This document shows positions 16,850 through 24,871 of a stretch of DNA of 56,957 nt, one piece after another. Position 1 is the first letter of the stretch. Every line of letters begins with the position of its first letter. Below the pieces are notes generated by a model. The model worked only from the letters and a program-made list of their open reading frames with translations. It had not been told where the DNA came from and did no database searches. Position numbers and translations under genes: made by a program. This DNA is from Terriglobia bacterium (lineage in GTDB: Bacteria > Acidobacteriota > Vicinamibacteria > Vicinamibacterales > CAVVIG01), in the NCBI GenBank assembly GCA_020073005.1, contig JAIQFX010000007.1, positions 115,712 through 172,668 of the forward strand, given 5' to 3'.

Positions 16850-17746
16850 ATGCTTTCGCGAAGAGAGATGCTTCTGACGCCGCTGGCACTTGGCTCCGCG
16901 CGCGTGGCGTCCGCCGCTTCAGGAAAGATGACGCTCGCCATTCATCAGAACACGTCGGCGAGAGCCGGCTACCGCGCGTCGCTCGAGGGCTGGGCGCGCG
17001 CCGGGATCAAGTACGTCGAGCTGATCCCGCAGTCGCTCGACGAATTTCTGAAGGCCGAGACGCTGCCCGCCGCGCGCCGCGTGCTGACCGATCTGGGATT
17101 GACGCCGGTCTGCTGCACCTGCGGCGCCGGACTCTGGGAGCCGAATCCAAATCGCGCGACGGCGCTGGAGAACATGAAGCGGCGTTGCGAGATGCTGACG
17201 GCCCTCGGCATCCCGCGCACGTACGCGACGACCACGACCACGCAGAAATTCATGTCGGACGACTACAAGGTCGCCGTGCAGAACATGCGCGAGGCGGGAG
17301 ACATCGCCAGGCAGTTCAACATGACGGTGATGGCCGAGTTCGTGCGCACGTCGACGTTCATCTCGACGCTGACGACGCTGCTCACGCTGACGCGCGAAGC
17401 GGCGCACCCGAACATGCATCCGATGCTCGACTGCTATCACTTCTGGTCCGGGAACAACAAGCTCGAGGATCTCGATCTGCTGAAGCCCGGCGAGATCGCG
17501 CACGTGCACTTTCAGGATGTCGCCGACATCCCGCGCGAGCTGCTCGACAACGCGACGCGCGTCATTCCCGGCGACGGCGTGTCGCCGCTGGTGAAGATCC
17601 TCCGCAAGCTGGCGGACAAAGGCTACGCGGGTCACCTGTCGGTTGAATTGTTCGGGCCGAAATTCCAGCAGGCGGATCCGTACGAGCTCGCGAAAGAAAT
17701 CCGTCAGAAGGCGGAAGCCGTCATGCGGCAGGCGCGAGTGCTGTAG
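16850..17746 (+). CDS. Sugar phosphate isomerase/epimerase-like TIM-barrel protein, exported
   Basis: A 298-residue protein of the xylose-isomerase-like TIM-barrel superfamily (AP endonuclease 2 fold). The N-terminus MLSRREMLLTPLALG looks like a twin-arginine-type signal, although with an RRE rather than a canonical motif. Metal-site features include YVELIPQS, AEFVRTS with a Glu, LDCYHF with Asp and His, HVHFQDV, and SVELFGPK with the last Glu. Homologues act on hydroxypyruvate, inositol derivatives or keto sugars; the substrate here is unknown. It starts 10 nt after the S9 peptidase stop, so the two are probably co-transcribed. Confidence 0.83.
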   Translation: MLSRREMLLTPLALGSARVASAASGKMTLAIHQNTSARAGYRASLEGWARAGIKYVELIPQSLDEFLKAETLPAARRVLTDLGLTPVCCTCGAGLWEPNPNRATALENMKRRCEMLTALGIPRTYATTTTTQKFMSDDYKVAVQNMREAGDIARQFNMTVMAEFVRTSTFISTLTTLLTLTREAAHPNMHPMLDCYHFWSGNNKLEDLDLLKPGEIAHVHFQDVADIPRELLDNATRVIPGDGVSPLVKILRKLADKGYAGHLSVELFGPKFQQADPYELAKEIRQKAEAVMRQARVL

Positions 17747-17937
17747 GGGCACTTTGAGCGGACAGCCGAAATGAACGCCCGATGGCATGAAGCCCACGCG
17801 ATGCCCAGGAATCCGTCGCTCGAGCAACGGCTGCGGTGGCACGTCGCGCACGCCCGCGCGTGCCGGTGTCGCGAGATTCCTCGAAGCCTGATGGCTGCGC
17901 TCCGTCGTCACGGAATGACAGTACCGAAGCGACCAAG

Positions 17938-17955
17938 GTCCGGCTGAAGCCGGAC
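17938..17955. repeat. 18-bp palindromic element
   Basis: GTCCGGCT and AGCCGGAC form an 8-bp stem around GA. On the minus strand the surrounding sequence reads GFSRTL; a one-mismatch copy lies inside a gene at 23928-23945. Confidence 0.75.
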
Positions 17956-17961
17956 GCCCAC

Positions 17962-17990
17962 GTCTCGCTCGCCTGAAAGGCTCGCGCTAC
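17962..17990 (-). repeat. Copy of the dispersed 29-bp element
   Basis: Reverse complement of the element found twice at 13373-13440. All 29 positions appear identical. Confidence 0.9.
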
Positions 17991-17992
17991 AT

Positions 17993-18055
17993 CCCTACCC
18001 GCCCCACCCGCCCCTCCCGCCCTTCCTGCCCTTCGCGCCCTTCCTTTCCTTCGCG
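17993..18055 (-). repeat. GC-rich nonamer array, seven units
   Basis: Seven 9-nt units (CCCTACCCG, CCCCACCCG, CCCCTCCCG, CCCTTCCTG, CCCTTCGCG, CCCTTCCTT, TCCTTCGCG). It ends 2 nt from the acyl-CoA dehydrogenase stop codon (18058-18060), so it lies at the 3' end of that transcript. Confidence 0.85.
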
Positions 18056-18057
18056 CC

Positions 18058-19257
18058 CTATTTCCGCAATTCCAGCTTCGCGATCGCCTCGCGATGGACT
18101 TCGTCCGGTCCATCGGCGAGACGAATCGTCCGCGCGTGCGCCCACGCGCTCGCCAGCGGGAAATCGTCGCTCACGCCGGCGGCGCCGTGCGCCTGGATCG
18201 CGCGGTCCAGCACGCGCAGCGCCATCCGCGGCACGACGACCTTCACCATCGCCAGCTCGCCGCGCGCGCCCTTGTTGCCGGCGTGATCCATCAGATACGC
18301 CGCCTTCATCGTCAGCAGCCGCGCCTGCTCGATCTCCATCCGCGACTCGGCGATGTCGGCGCGGATCGTCCCTTGATCCGCGAGCGCCTTCCCGAACGCG
18401 ACGCGCGACTTCACCCGCCGGCACATCGCCTCGAGCGCGCGCTCGGCGACGCCGATCATGCGCATGCAGTGATGAATGCGGCCCGGGCCGAGGCGGCCCT
18501 GCGCGATCTCGAAGCCGCGGCCCTCGCCGAGCAGCATGTTCGACGCCGGCACGCGCACGTTCTCGTAGGTGATCTCCGCGTGGCCGTGCGGCGCATCGTC
18601 GTACCCGAAGACGGGCAGCATGCGGCGGATCGTCACGCCCGGCGTATCCATGGGCACGAGGATCATCGACTGCTGCTTGTGCTTCTCCGCCTCGGGATTC
18701 GACCGGCCCATGAAGATCGCGATGCGGCAGCGCGGATCGCCGGCGCCGGAGATCCACCACTTGTGCCCGTTGATCACGTAGTCGTCGCCCTGCCGCTCGA
18801 TGCGCGACTGGATGTTCGTGGCGTCGGACGAGGCGACGGCGGGCTCGGTCATGGCGAAGCACGACCGGATCTTGCCGGCGAGCAGCGGCTCGAGCCACTG
18901 CGTGCGCTGCGCCTCGTCGCCGTAGCGCACGAGCACTTCCATGTTGCCCGTGTCCGGCGCCGAGCAGTTGAAGACCTCGGGGGCGAACACCGGCGAGCGG
19001 CCCATCACCTCGCAGAGGTGCGCGTACTCGACGTTGGTGAGTCCCGCGCCGTACTCGCTCTCGGGCAGGAACAGATTCCAGAGGCCGGCGGCCTTCGCCT
19101 TCGGCTTCAGCTCCTCGACGATACTCGTGGGCTGCCAGCGATCGCCTTCCGCGATCTGGCGGCGGAACGTCGCCTCGTTCGGGTAGATGTGCAGGTTCAT
19201 GAACTCGACGAGACGCCGCTGCAGGTCGATGACCTTCTCGGAATGTTCGAAGCGCAT
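18058..19257 (-). CDS. Acyl-CoA dehydrogenase (ACAD10/11-like)
   Basis: A 399-residue flavoprotein expected to introduce the alpha-beta double bond into acyl-CoA. Family motifs are present: [16 protein letters not shown] for FAD binding, [12 protein letters not shown], the [17 protein letters not shown] helix, RVAFGKAL, and a C-terminal [16 protein letters not shown]. The arrangement resembles bacterial relatives of eukaryotic ACAD10/11. ATG 19257 is used; an alternative ATG at 19266 adds three residues. Only 25 bp separate it from the divergent kinase-like gene, which corresponds to the other half of the eukaryotic ACAD11 fusion. This pairing supports a role in 4-hydroxy or branched acyl-CoA degradation, as inference. 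Confidence 0.92.
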   Translation of the reverse strand: MRFEHSEKVIDLQRRLVEFMNLHIYPNEATFRRQIAEGDRWQPTSIVEELKPKAKAAGLWNLFLPESEYGAGLTNVEYAHLCEVMGRSPVFAPEVFNCSAPDTGNMEVLVRYGDEAQRTQWLEPLLAGKIRSCFAMTEPAVASSDATNIQSRIERQGDDYVINGHKWWISGAGDPRCRIAIFMGRSNPEAEKHKQQSMILVPMDTPGVTIRRMLPVFGYDDAPHGHAEITYENVRVPASNMLLGEGRGFEIAQGRLGPGRIHHCMRMIGVAERALEAMCRRVKSRVAFGKALADQGTIRADIAESRMEIEQARLLTMKAAYLMDHAGNKGARGELAMVKVVVPRMALRVLDRAIQAHGAAGVSDDFPLASAWAHARTIRLADGPDEVHREAIAKLELRK

Positions 19258-19282
19258 GGCGCGCATGATAGCCTTTTCCGGC

Positions 19283-20365
19283 ATGGAACAGGATGCGCGC
19301 ACCGTCCGCGCGGGCGAGCAGCTCGACTGGGACCGCCTGGTCCGCTGGCTGCGCGAACGTCTGCCGCTGTGCGGGATCCCGGGCCTGGACGTGTCGGCGT
19401 CCCCCGGTGCGACCGAACACGCGCAGTTCCCCGGCGGGCATTCGAACCTCACCTACCTCGTGCGCTTCGGTGACGTGGAGGTCGTCGTCCGGCGGCCGCC
19501 GTTCGGACCCGTGGCCCCGACGGCGCACGACATGGCGCGCGAGTTCCGCTGGCTGTCGGCGATGCACGGCGTCTTCCCGCTCGCGCCCCGGCCGTACCTG
19601 CTCTGCGACGACACGAGCGTGATCGGATCCGTGTTCTATGCGATGGAGCGGCGGCGCGGAATCGTCGTGCGCGCCCAGGAACCGCCGGAGCTGTTGGACG
19701 ACCCGGCTGCCCGGCGGCGTCTGAGCGCCGCGATGATCGACACGCTCGCGGATCTGCACGCGATCGACGTGGTCGACGGCGGATTGAGCGGCCTCGGCAA
19801 GCCGGCGGGATTCGTCGAGCGTCAGGTGCGCGGCTGGTCCGACCGCTGGAAGCGATCGCAGACGACGCCGCTCGAAGAGATGGACACCCTGTCCGCGTGG
19901 CTGATCGCGCGTCTGCCCGGCGATCCGCCCAAGCCGTCGGTCGTGCACGGCGACTTCAAGCTGGACAACGTCATGCTCGACGCGCACGACGTCGGCCGCA
20001 TTGTCGCGGTCTTCGACTGGGAGATGAGCGCGCTGGGCGATCCGCTCGTCGATCTCGGGATCGTCCTGGCGTACTGGGCGCCGACGGCGCCGCCGTCGAT
20101 GCGCGACGCGCTGACGACGGTCACCCATCGTCCCGGCTATTTCACGCGAGACGAGATCATCGAGCGCTACGCCACGCGATCGCGCCGCGATCTGTCCGGC
20201 ATCCGCTTCTACGAGATCTTCGCGCTGTTCAAGATCGCCGTCGTCATCCAGCAGATCTACTTCCGCTACAAGCAGGGCCAGACGACCGACGCGCGCTTCG
20301 CGACCTTCGACGCGCGCGTGGCGTTTCTGGCGCGGACCGCAGCGGAGATCCTTACGAAGGCGTGA
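19283..20365 (+). CDS. Aminoglycoside-phosphotransferase-like kinase (ACAD10/11 N-terminal type)
   Basis: A 360-residue APH-family kinase. The catalytic loop [12 protein letters not shown] and the metal-binding [16 protein letters not shown] are both intact, and an N-terminal [20 protein letters not shown] forms the nucleotide-binding hairpin. Homologues fused to acyl-CoA dehydrogenase in ACAD10/11 phosphorylate 4-hydroxyacyl-CoA, so it probably primes hydroxyacyl-CoA for the divergent dehydrogenase; that function is inferred. ATG 19283 is chosen over upstream in-frame starts, which lie inside the dehydrogenase gene. Its 3' end overlaps the convergent small membrane-protein gene by 14 bp. Confidence 0.9.
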   Translation: MEQDARTVRAGEQLDWDRLVRWLRERLPLCGIPGLDVSASPGATEHAQFPGGHSNLTYLVRFGDVEVVVRRPPFGPVAPTAHDMAREFRWLSAMHGVFPLAPRPYLLCDDTSVIGSVFYAMERRRGIVVRAQEPPELLDDPAARRRLSAAMIDTLADLHAIDVVDGGLSGLGKPAGFVERQVRGWSDRWKRSQTTPLEEMDTLSAWLIARLPGDPPKPSVVHGDFKLDNVMLDAHDVGRIVAVFDWEMSALGDPLVDLGIVLAYWAPTAPPSMRDALTTVTHRPGYFTRDEIIERYATRSRRDLSGIRFYEIFALFKIAVVIQQIYFRYKQGQTTDARFATFDARVAFLARTAAEILTKA

Positions 20366-20711
20366 CGCGGACGTGCCGGCGGTAGAACCAGTCGGCGATG
20401 AAGAGCGCGCCCACGGCGTAGGCCGGGCCGCTGATCATCAGGATGTCCGCGGACGGGAGACCGCGGCCGAGCGCCCACGACGTGTGAAAGGCGCCGGCGA
20501 ACACGAACAGCAGGCCGCCGGGAATTTCCCATCGCCACGCGACCGCGACGGCGAGCAGCACGACCGCCGTCGGAATCAGGTGCACGACGAACGCGACGAG
20601 CGTGTCCCAGGCCGTGAAGTTCCCTTCGAAGGCGTCGGCGGCGAAGATGGTGATGAACGCGGCGAGCAGCACGCCGAGGATTCGCGGCATCCAGTACAGC
20701 AGCGGCTTCAT
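20352..20711 (-). CDS. Small four-helix membrane protein, unknown function
   Basis: A 119-residue protein with four likely transmembrane helices (around 9-27, 37-57, 62-83 and 90-110) and a basic C-terminus. No motif suggests a function; it resembles the short uncharacterised integral membrane proteins annotated as DUF7670-like. ATG 20711 starts the first helix. It overlaps the convergent kinase gene by 14 bp. Confidence 0.7.
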   Translation of the reverse strand: MKPLLYWMPRILGVLLAAFITIFAADAFEGNFTAWDTLVAFVVHLIPTAVVLLAVAVAWRWEIPGGLLFVFAGAFHTSWALGRGLPSADILMISGPAYAVGALFIADWFYRRHVRVTPS

Positions 20712-20801
20712 GGCGTCACGCTGCCACAAGTTGCCGCGCGCTTCAACGCGACGTACACTTCCCCGATTCATCCGATTCCGATTCGACATCGTGGAGTTGA
20801 C

Positions 20802-21263
20802 ATGAGGCGCGGGAGCACGAACACGACTGCGTGGCTGATCGCCGGTATCGCGCTGTACGGCGCGACGACCTATTCATCCGCGCGCGCGAGCCAGGACGCC
20901 CCGAAGACGGCGTCGACGACGTGGGACGCGGTGTTCACCGAGGCGCAGGCGAAGCGAGGCGACGCGCTCTACTCGCAGTACTGCGCGAAGTGCCACGCGC
21001 CTGATCTCACGGGCGCCGACGTCGCGCCGGCGCTGACGGGCGCGGACTTCACGGCCAACTGGAACGATCTGTCGCTTGGCGATCTCTTCGAGCGGATGCG
21101 CATCGGCATGCCCGCGGACAAGCCGGGCAGCGTCAGCCGTCAGGACAACGCGGACATCCTCGCGTTCATGCTGTTCACGGCCGGCTTCCCCGCCGGCGCG
21201 AACGGACTTCCGGCACAAGCGGAGATGCTCAAGGACATCAAGTTCGTCGCGCAGAGGAAATGA
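20802..21263 (+). CDS. Secreted single-haem cytochrome c
   Basis: A 153-residue class I cytochrome c with signal sequence (WLIAGIALYGATTYSSARA) and one haem site CAKCH at residues 61-65. A likely distal Met ligand lies in RMRIGMPADKPG. It is expected to carry electrons in the periplasm. ATG 20802 follows GTGGAG. No redox partner is adjacent: the upstream neighbour is a divergent small membrane protein and the downstream gene is convergent. Confidence 0.88.
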   Translation: MRRGSTNTTAWLIAGIALYGATTYSSARASQDAPKTASTTWDAVFTEAQAKRGDALYSQYCAKCHAPDLTGADVAPALTGADFTANWNDLSLGDLFERMRIGMPADKPGSVSRQDNADILAFMLFTAGFPAGANGLPAQAEMLKDIKFVAQRK

Positions 21264-21275
21264 ATCGGTCGCCGG

Positions 21276-22217
21276 CTACCAGCGAAGATTGAACCGGACG
21301 CCGGCGCCGCCGCGCGAAATGACCGGTGAAACGACGGTGCGCGTCGCGGGCTCCGGATAGACGATCGTCGTGCTGTGAACGAGGAGTCCCACGATGGCGC
21401 CCGCGCCCGCGCCAAGTCCGCCCAGGAGCACGAGACCGTCCGGACATTCCGTGGTGTCTCCACCTCGACACTCTGTCAACGCGCCGAGAGCGACGCCCGC
21501 GCCCGCGCCGATGAGCGTCGCCATTCGAAGCGGTTGGCGGCGCACGGCCACCTGACGGACGCGCTCGCGCGTGAATTTCTTCTCGCCCGCGCCCGTCTGA
21601 ATCGCCATCTCATCGCGTGTCAGGCCGGTCAGGCGACCGGTGGTGACGCTCCCCGATTGATCCTCGACTCGCAGCCGATCGTCGAGGTTGACGCGAAGAC
21701 CGAGATCCTCGAGCAGGCCGGCGCCGGCGGCGCCGCGCGCCGCCGGAACGGACACGCGGTTGTCCGGCGCGCGATAGATGGTCTTCATCTGCGGGATGAG
21801 CGCCCCGATCGCTGCTCCCGCGCCGGCGCCGATCGGCGCGGCGCCGACAGGTCCGATCCCTGCCTCTCCGTGCACTGCGACGGCGACGGCGCTCAGCGCC
21901 GCGAACACCCCCGCTCCGATGAGTGCGTTCCGGCCGAGCGAGTAGCCGCGCACGGCGACCGCGCGGACGTTTTCACGCGTGAGATGCGTGTCGCGGCCAT
22001 CGGTCAGGATCGTGATGTCGTCGCGCGTGAGGCGCGAGAGCCGACCCGTGGTCTCGACTCCCGACTCGTCCTCGACCCGAACCTGATCGCCGAGGTTGAC
22101 GCGCAGCGGAAGGTCCTCGAAGGACTGAATGGTCTGAGCGGTTGCCGGAGACGACGAGAGCGCGAGACAGCCGATGAACGTGAGCGCAAGTGCGGGCTTC
22201 ACGGGACGCTTCTTCAT
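21276..22217 (-). CDS. Exported protein with internally duplicated domain
   Basis: A 313-residue protein with a signal peptide (ALALTFIGCLALSSSPATAQ). The mature chain consists of two homologous halves. Each starts with a short beta module (LPLRVNLGDQVRVED and LGLRVNLDDRLRVED, each followed by TTGRL and LTRD), then a glycine/alanine-rich hydrophobic hairpin (ALIGAGVFAALSAVAVAV; ATLIGAGAGVALGAL) of the glycine-zipper kind. It may insert in the outer membrane; function unknown. ATG 22217 is chosen for the signal peptide. It is divergent from the esterase gene at 22322. Confidence 0.78.
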   Translation of the reverse strand: MKKRPVKPALALTFIGCLALSSSPATAQTIQSFEDLPLRVNLGDQVRVEDESGVETTGRLSRLTRDDITILTDGRDTHLTRENVRAVAVRGYSLGRNALIGAGVFAALSAVAVAVHGEAGIGPVGAAPIGAGAGAAIGALIPQMKTIYRAPDNRVSVPAARGAAGAGLLEDLGLRVNLDDRLRVEDQSGSVTTGRLTGLTRDEMAIQTGAGEKKFTRERVRQVAVRRQPLRMATLIGAGAGVALGALTECRGGDTTECPDGLVLLGGLGAGAGAIVGLLVHSTTIVYPEPATRTVVSPVISRGGAGVRFNLRW

Positions 22218-22321
22218 GCATCCTACACCTCCGACGCTGCGACGCTTCACGGCTGTAATCCGAACGCGTCACTCTCGTTCCTGAGAATTTCGTGTAGCAT
22301 TACCCCATTCAAGGAGCGCCT

Positions 22322-23875
22322 ATGAAATTCCGAACGCTCGTTCTTGTCGCCCTGTGCACGATCCTTCCGGCGACCGCGTTTCCGCAGGCGCTCACGAGCC
22401 TCGCGTCGGTCCGCGTGGGCTACACGACGCGCAAGAACACCGTGAAGCCGCAGGGTGAGCTGAAGGCGCAGATCGACGCGCTCGATCAGCAGATCGCCGA
22501 GGCGACGCGACTTGGGAAGACCGGCGAGCTGCGGCGGCTCTTCGCCAAGGGCATCGTGCTGCTCTCGGGCCGCGCGTGGACGTCAGGCCTCGATTACACG
22601 AACTCGCTCGTGATTCGCACGGACCGCGTCGTCGCCGATTCGACGAAGCCGTACCCCGCACGGCTCGAGCAGATTTATCAGCCGACGGTCGAGCTCGATC
22701 GCGCGCTGATCGCGCGCATCGTCCTGCGCGAGCGTCCGACGCCGGCCGGTCCCGGCGCGCCGCCGCGGCCCGGACCTGTCGCCAAGGATTTCGGCACCTT
22801 CGAAGGCGTCGCCCGCGATCTCCGCGAATCGCCGTTCGCCGCCGAGTTGGACATGCACGACGTCGCCGACGGCGCCTATCAGCTCGTCGTCGAAGTGGCC
22901 GATCAGGGCGCGCCGATCGGCGCGGCGACACTCGTCATCGCCCTGCGAAAAGGCCTCGACGACGTCGTCGCGCGGCTCGAGACGGCCGCGAAGAGCGCGC
23001 CGGAGAACCTGCGCGCGGAGATCCTGTTCCCGATCGATCGGATGAAGAACGTCAACCGCGGACGCCTCGAGTTGCGAACGTTCGATCCCGCGCGGGATTT
23101 TGCAGCCGCAGAGACTGTCGCAGCCGCCGTAAAGGCGAACAAGGATCCGTTCGCCGGACGCACGGGTGATATCAAGCGCCACTACCTGCTCGACGCCGCG
23201 AACGAAATCATCCCGTACCGCACGTACATCCCGACGACGTACAACGGATCGAAGGCGTATCCGCTGATCCTGGCGCTGCACGGTCTCGGTGGAACGGAAG
23301 ACGCGTTCTTCGAGAACTACGAGAAGAAGCTGCCGCCGCTCGCCGAGCAGCACGGCTACATCGTCGCGGCGCCGCTCGGCTATCGCGTCGACGGATCGTA
23401 CGGCTGGGGTCTCGGCAATCCACCGGCGGATCCGGCGACGAAGCGGACGCAGGATTTCAGCGAGCAGGACGTGATGCAGGTGCTGCAGCGCGTGCGGCAG
23501 CAGTACAAGATCGATGACACGCGAATCTACCTGCTGGGCCACTCGATGGGCGCGATCGGCACGTGGAAGATCGCGCCGAAGTACCCGGACATCTGGGCCG
23601 CCATCGCGCCGTTCTCCGGCAGCGGCGCGGCCGCGACGCTCGAGCGGATTCGCGCGGTGCCCGAGATCATCGTGCACGGCGACAACGATCCGACGGTCAA
23701 CGTCGCCGGCTCGCGGAACATGGTCGCCAGGTTGAAGGAGCTGGGGACGGAGTTCAAGTACATCGAAGTCCCCGGCGGCGTGCACAGCGACGTCGTCGCG
23801 CCCAACCTCGCGGCCGCCGTGGAATTCTTCGACGCGCACCGCAAGACGATGCGGTCGACGTCGCGGCGGCAGTGA
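22322..23875 (+). CDS. Secreted alpha/beta-hydrolase esterase (PHB depolymerase/feruloyl esterase-like)
   Basis: A 517-residue secreted protein with a signal peptide (LVALCTILPATAFPQ), a long N-terminal region of unknown function to about residue 290, and a C-terminal alpha/beta-hydrolase domain. The nucleophile elbow GHSMG, the acid in HGDNDPTV and the His in GGVHSDV form a complete triad. The HGLGG oxyanion motif is intact. Such domains occur in esterases that act on polyesters or feruloyl sugars; substrate unknown. ATG 22322 follows AAGGAG at good distance. The next gene starts in the overlapping TGATG, so they are translationally coupled. Confidence 0.88.
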   Translation: MKFRTLVLVALCTILPATAFPQALTSLASVRVGYTTRKNTVKPQGELKAQIDALDQQIAEATRLGKTGELRRLFAKGIVLLSGRAWTSGLDYTNSLVIRTDRVVADSTKPYPARLEQIYQPTVELDRALIARIVLRERPTPAGPGAPPRPGPVAKDFGTFEGVARDLRESPFAAELDMHDVADGAYQLVVEVADQGAPIGAATLVIALRKGLDDVVARLETAAKSAPENLRAEILFPIDRMKNVNRGRLELRTFDPARDFAAAETVAAAVKANKDPFAGRTGDIKRHYLLDAANEIIPYRTYIPTTYNGSKAYPLILALHGLGGTEDAFFENYEKKLPPLAEQHGYIVAAPLGYRVDGSYGWGLGNPPADPATKRTQDFSEQDVMQVLQRVRQQYKIDDTRIYLLGHSMGAIGTWKIAPKYPDIWAAIAPFSGSGAAATLERIRAVPEIIVHGDNDPTVNVAGSRNMVARLKELGTEFKYIEVPGGVHSDVVAPNLAAAVEFFDAHRKTMRSTSRRQ

Positions 23876-24819
23876 TGCATTTCCGATCGTTCCTCGTCGC
23901 CGGCCTGCTGGGCACGAGTGTCGTGGTGCCCGGCTTCAGCCGGACTCAGCAGGCGTCCCCACCCGCCTCACCTGCGTCACCAGCCCCACCGGCCCAGTCC
24001 GGCCGCGGAGCGGCCGCTGACCCAGTGGCGGGCAACTGGCGCGGGACGCTGACGTCGGCGCCGGGCGTGACGAGCCCGATCATCCTCACGATCGCGAAGC
24101 GCAACGAGACGTACACCGGATCGACGAGCGGACTGACCGCGACCGCGGAAATCCCGTTGAAGACGCTCACGGTGGCCGGCACGCACGTGACGATCGAGGC
24201 CGCGTCGGAATCACGGCTGGGCGACGTCACGCTGACCGGCGAGCTGGCGGCCGAAGGCGCGGCACCGGCGACAATGACGGGCGCGGGCACGCTCACGATC
24301 GGGGGCCAGCACTTCGACGTCACGTTCGCGCTGCAGCGCCGGCCGCGCGCCGAAGTCATCCAGCCGCAGGTCGAGCAGAAGATCGACTACTTCGCCGGCC
24401 GCTGGACGTTCGAATATGTCGGCGCGGAGTATCCGCCGCTGAGCACCGGCAGCCGGACGGGCGCGGTGACGTTCACAAAGGTGGGCAAGTCGAATTTCGT
24501 CGCCGGCAAGGTGGACGGCGAGGTCGCGGACAAGGCGTACTCAGAAAGCCTGTCGATCGGCCTCGACCCCGACACGAACATGCTGGTGTTTCACGAACGT
24601 CACGCCGACGGCACGGAGTTGGTCAGCGTCGGCAACTGGCGCAGCCCGATCGGCATCAGCTTCGTCACGTCGCCCGTGCCGGCCGGCGGCAAGCTGTACC
24701 AGCTCCGGCGGTTCATCAACGTCACCTCGCCCGTCGCGTTCGAGGTGACCGAGGAGTTCTCCATCGACGGCGGGCCTTTCCGCCGCCTCGGCAACGCCCA
24801 CTTCACGAAGACGCCGTAA
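23875..24819 (+). CDS. Exported beta-rich protein of unknown function
   Basis: A 314-residue secreted protein. After a signal peptide (FLVAGLLGTSVVV) comes a linker of about 25 residues made almost entirely from dispersed DNA repeats: a GFSRT palindrome element and a nonamer array read as PPASPASPAPPAQ. Then two beta-rich modules follow: DPVAGNWRGTLTS to about 165, and from YFAGRWTFEYVGAEY to the end, both lipocalin-like in strand pattern. No catalytic residue set is evident. The start codon overlaps the esterase stop (TGATG), suggesting co-expression and possibly a role with that enzyme. Confidence 0.75.
   Translation: MHFRSFLVAGLLGTSVVVPGFSRTQQASPPASPASPAPPAQSGRGAAADPVAGNWRGTLTSAPGVTSPIILTIAKRNETYTGSTSGLTATAEIPLKTLTVAGTHVTIEAASESRLGDVTLTGELAAEGAAPATMTGAGTLTIGGQHFDVTFALQRRPRAEVIQPQVEQKIDYFAGRWTFEYVGAEYPPLSTGSRTGAVTFTKVGKSNFVAGKVDGEVADKAYSESLSIGLDPDTNMLVFHERHADGTELVSVGNWRSPIGISFVTSPVPAGGKLYQLRRFINVTSPVAFEVTEEFSIDGGPFRRLGNAHFTKTP
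23928..23995 (+). repeat. Palindromic element plus nonamer array inside a secreted-protein gene
   Basis: 23928-23945 is a one-mismatch copy of the palindrome at 17938-17955. 23960-23995 holds four 9-nt units (CACCCGCCT, CACCTGCGT, CACCAGCCC, CACCGGCCC). Both lie in the short linker after the signal peptide. Confidence 0.75.
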
Positions 24820-24841
24820 GACCGCTGCGGTAATCAGGCTT

Positions 24842-24869
24842 GTAGCGCGAGCCGTTCAGGCGAGCGTGC
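24842..24869 (+). repeat. Diverged copy of the dispersed 29-bp element
   Basis: Differs from the 13373 copy in the centre (CCGTTCAGG in place of CCTTTCAGG) and in the last bases. It lies between convergent genes, 22 nt after a stop codon and ending 2 nt before the stop codon of the leftward gene. Confidence 0.85.
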
Positions 24870-24871
24870 AA

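Larger units (their letters stand above)
17747..18057. other. 311-bp intergenic mosaic of dispersed repeats, no gene seen
   Basis: No credible coding sequence. From left to right it contains a CGATGGCATGAAGCCCACG word, a segment of the type GAGATTCCTCG...CGGAATGACA, the palindrome at 17938-17955, one minus-strand copy of the 29-bp element (17962-17990) and a nonamer array (17993-18055). It separates convergent genes. Confidence 0.8.

Noticed and set aside
17987-20128. 713-codon minus-strand open frame spanning the acyl-CoA dehydrogenase and kinase genes
   Set aside because: It is out of frame with the dehydrogenase, crosses the divergent start region and encodes low-complexity Arg-rich sequence.
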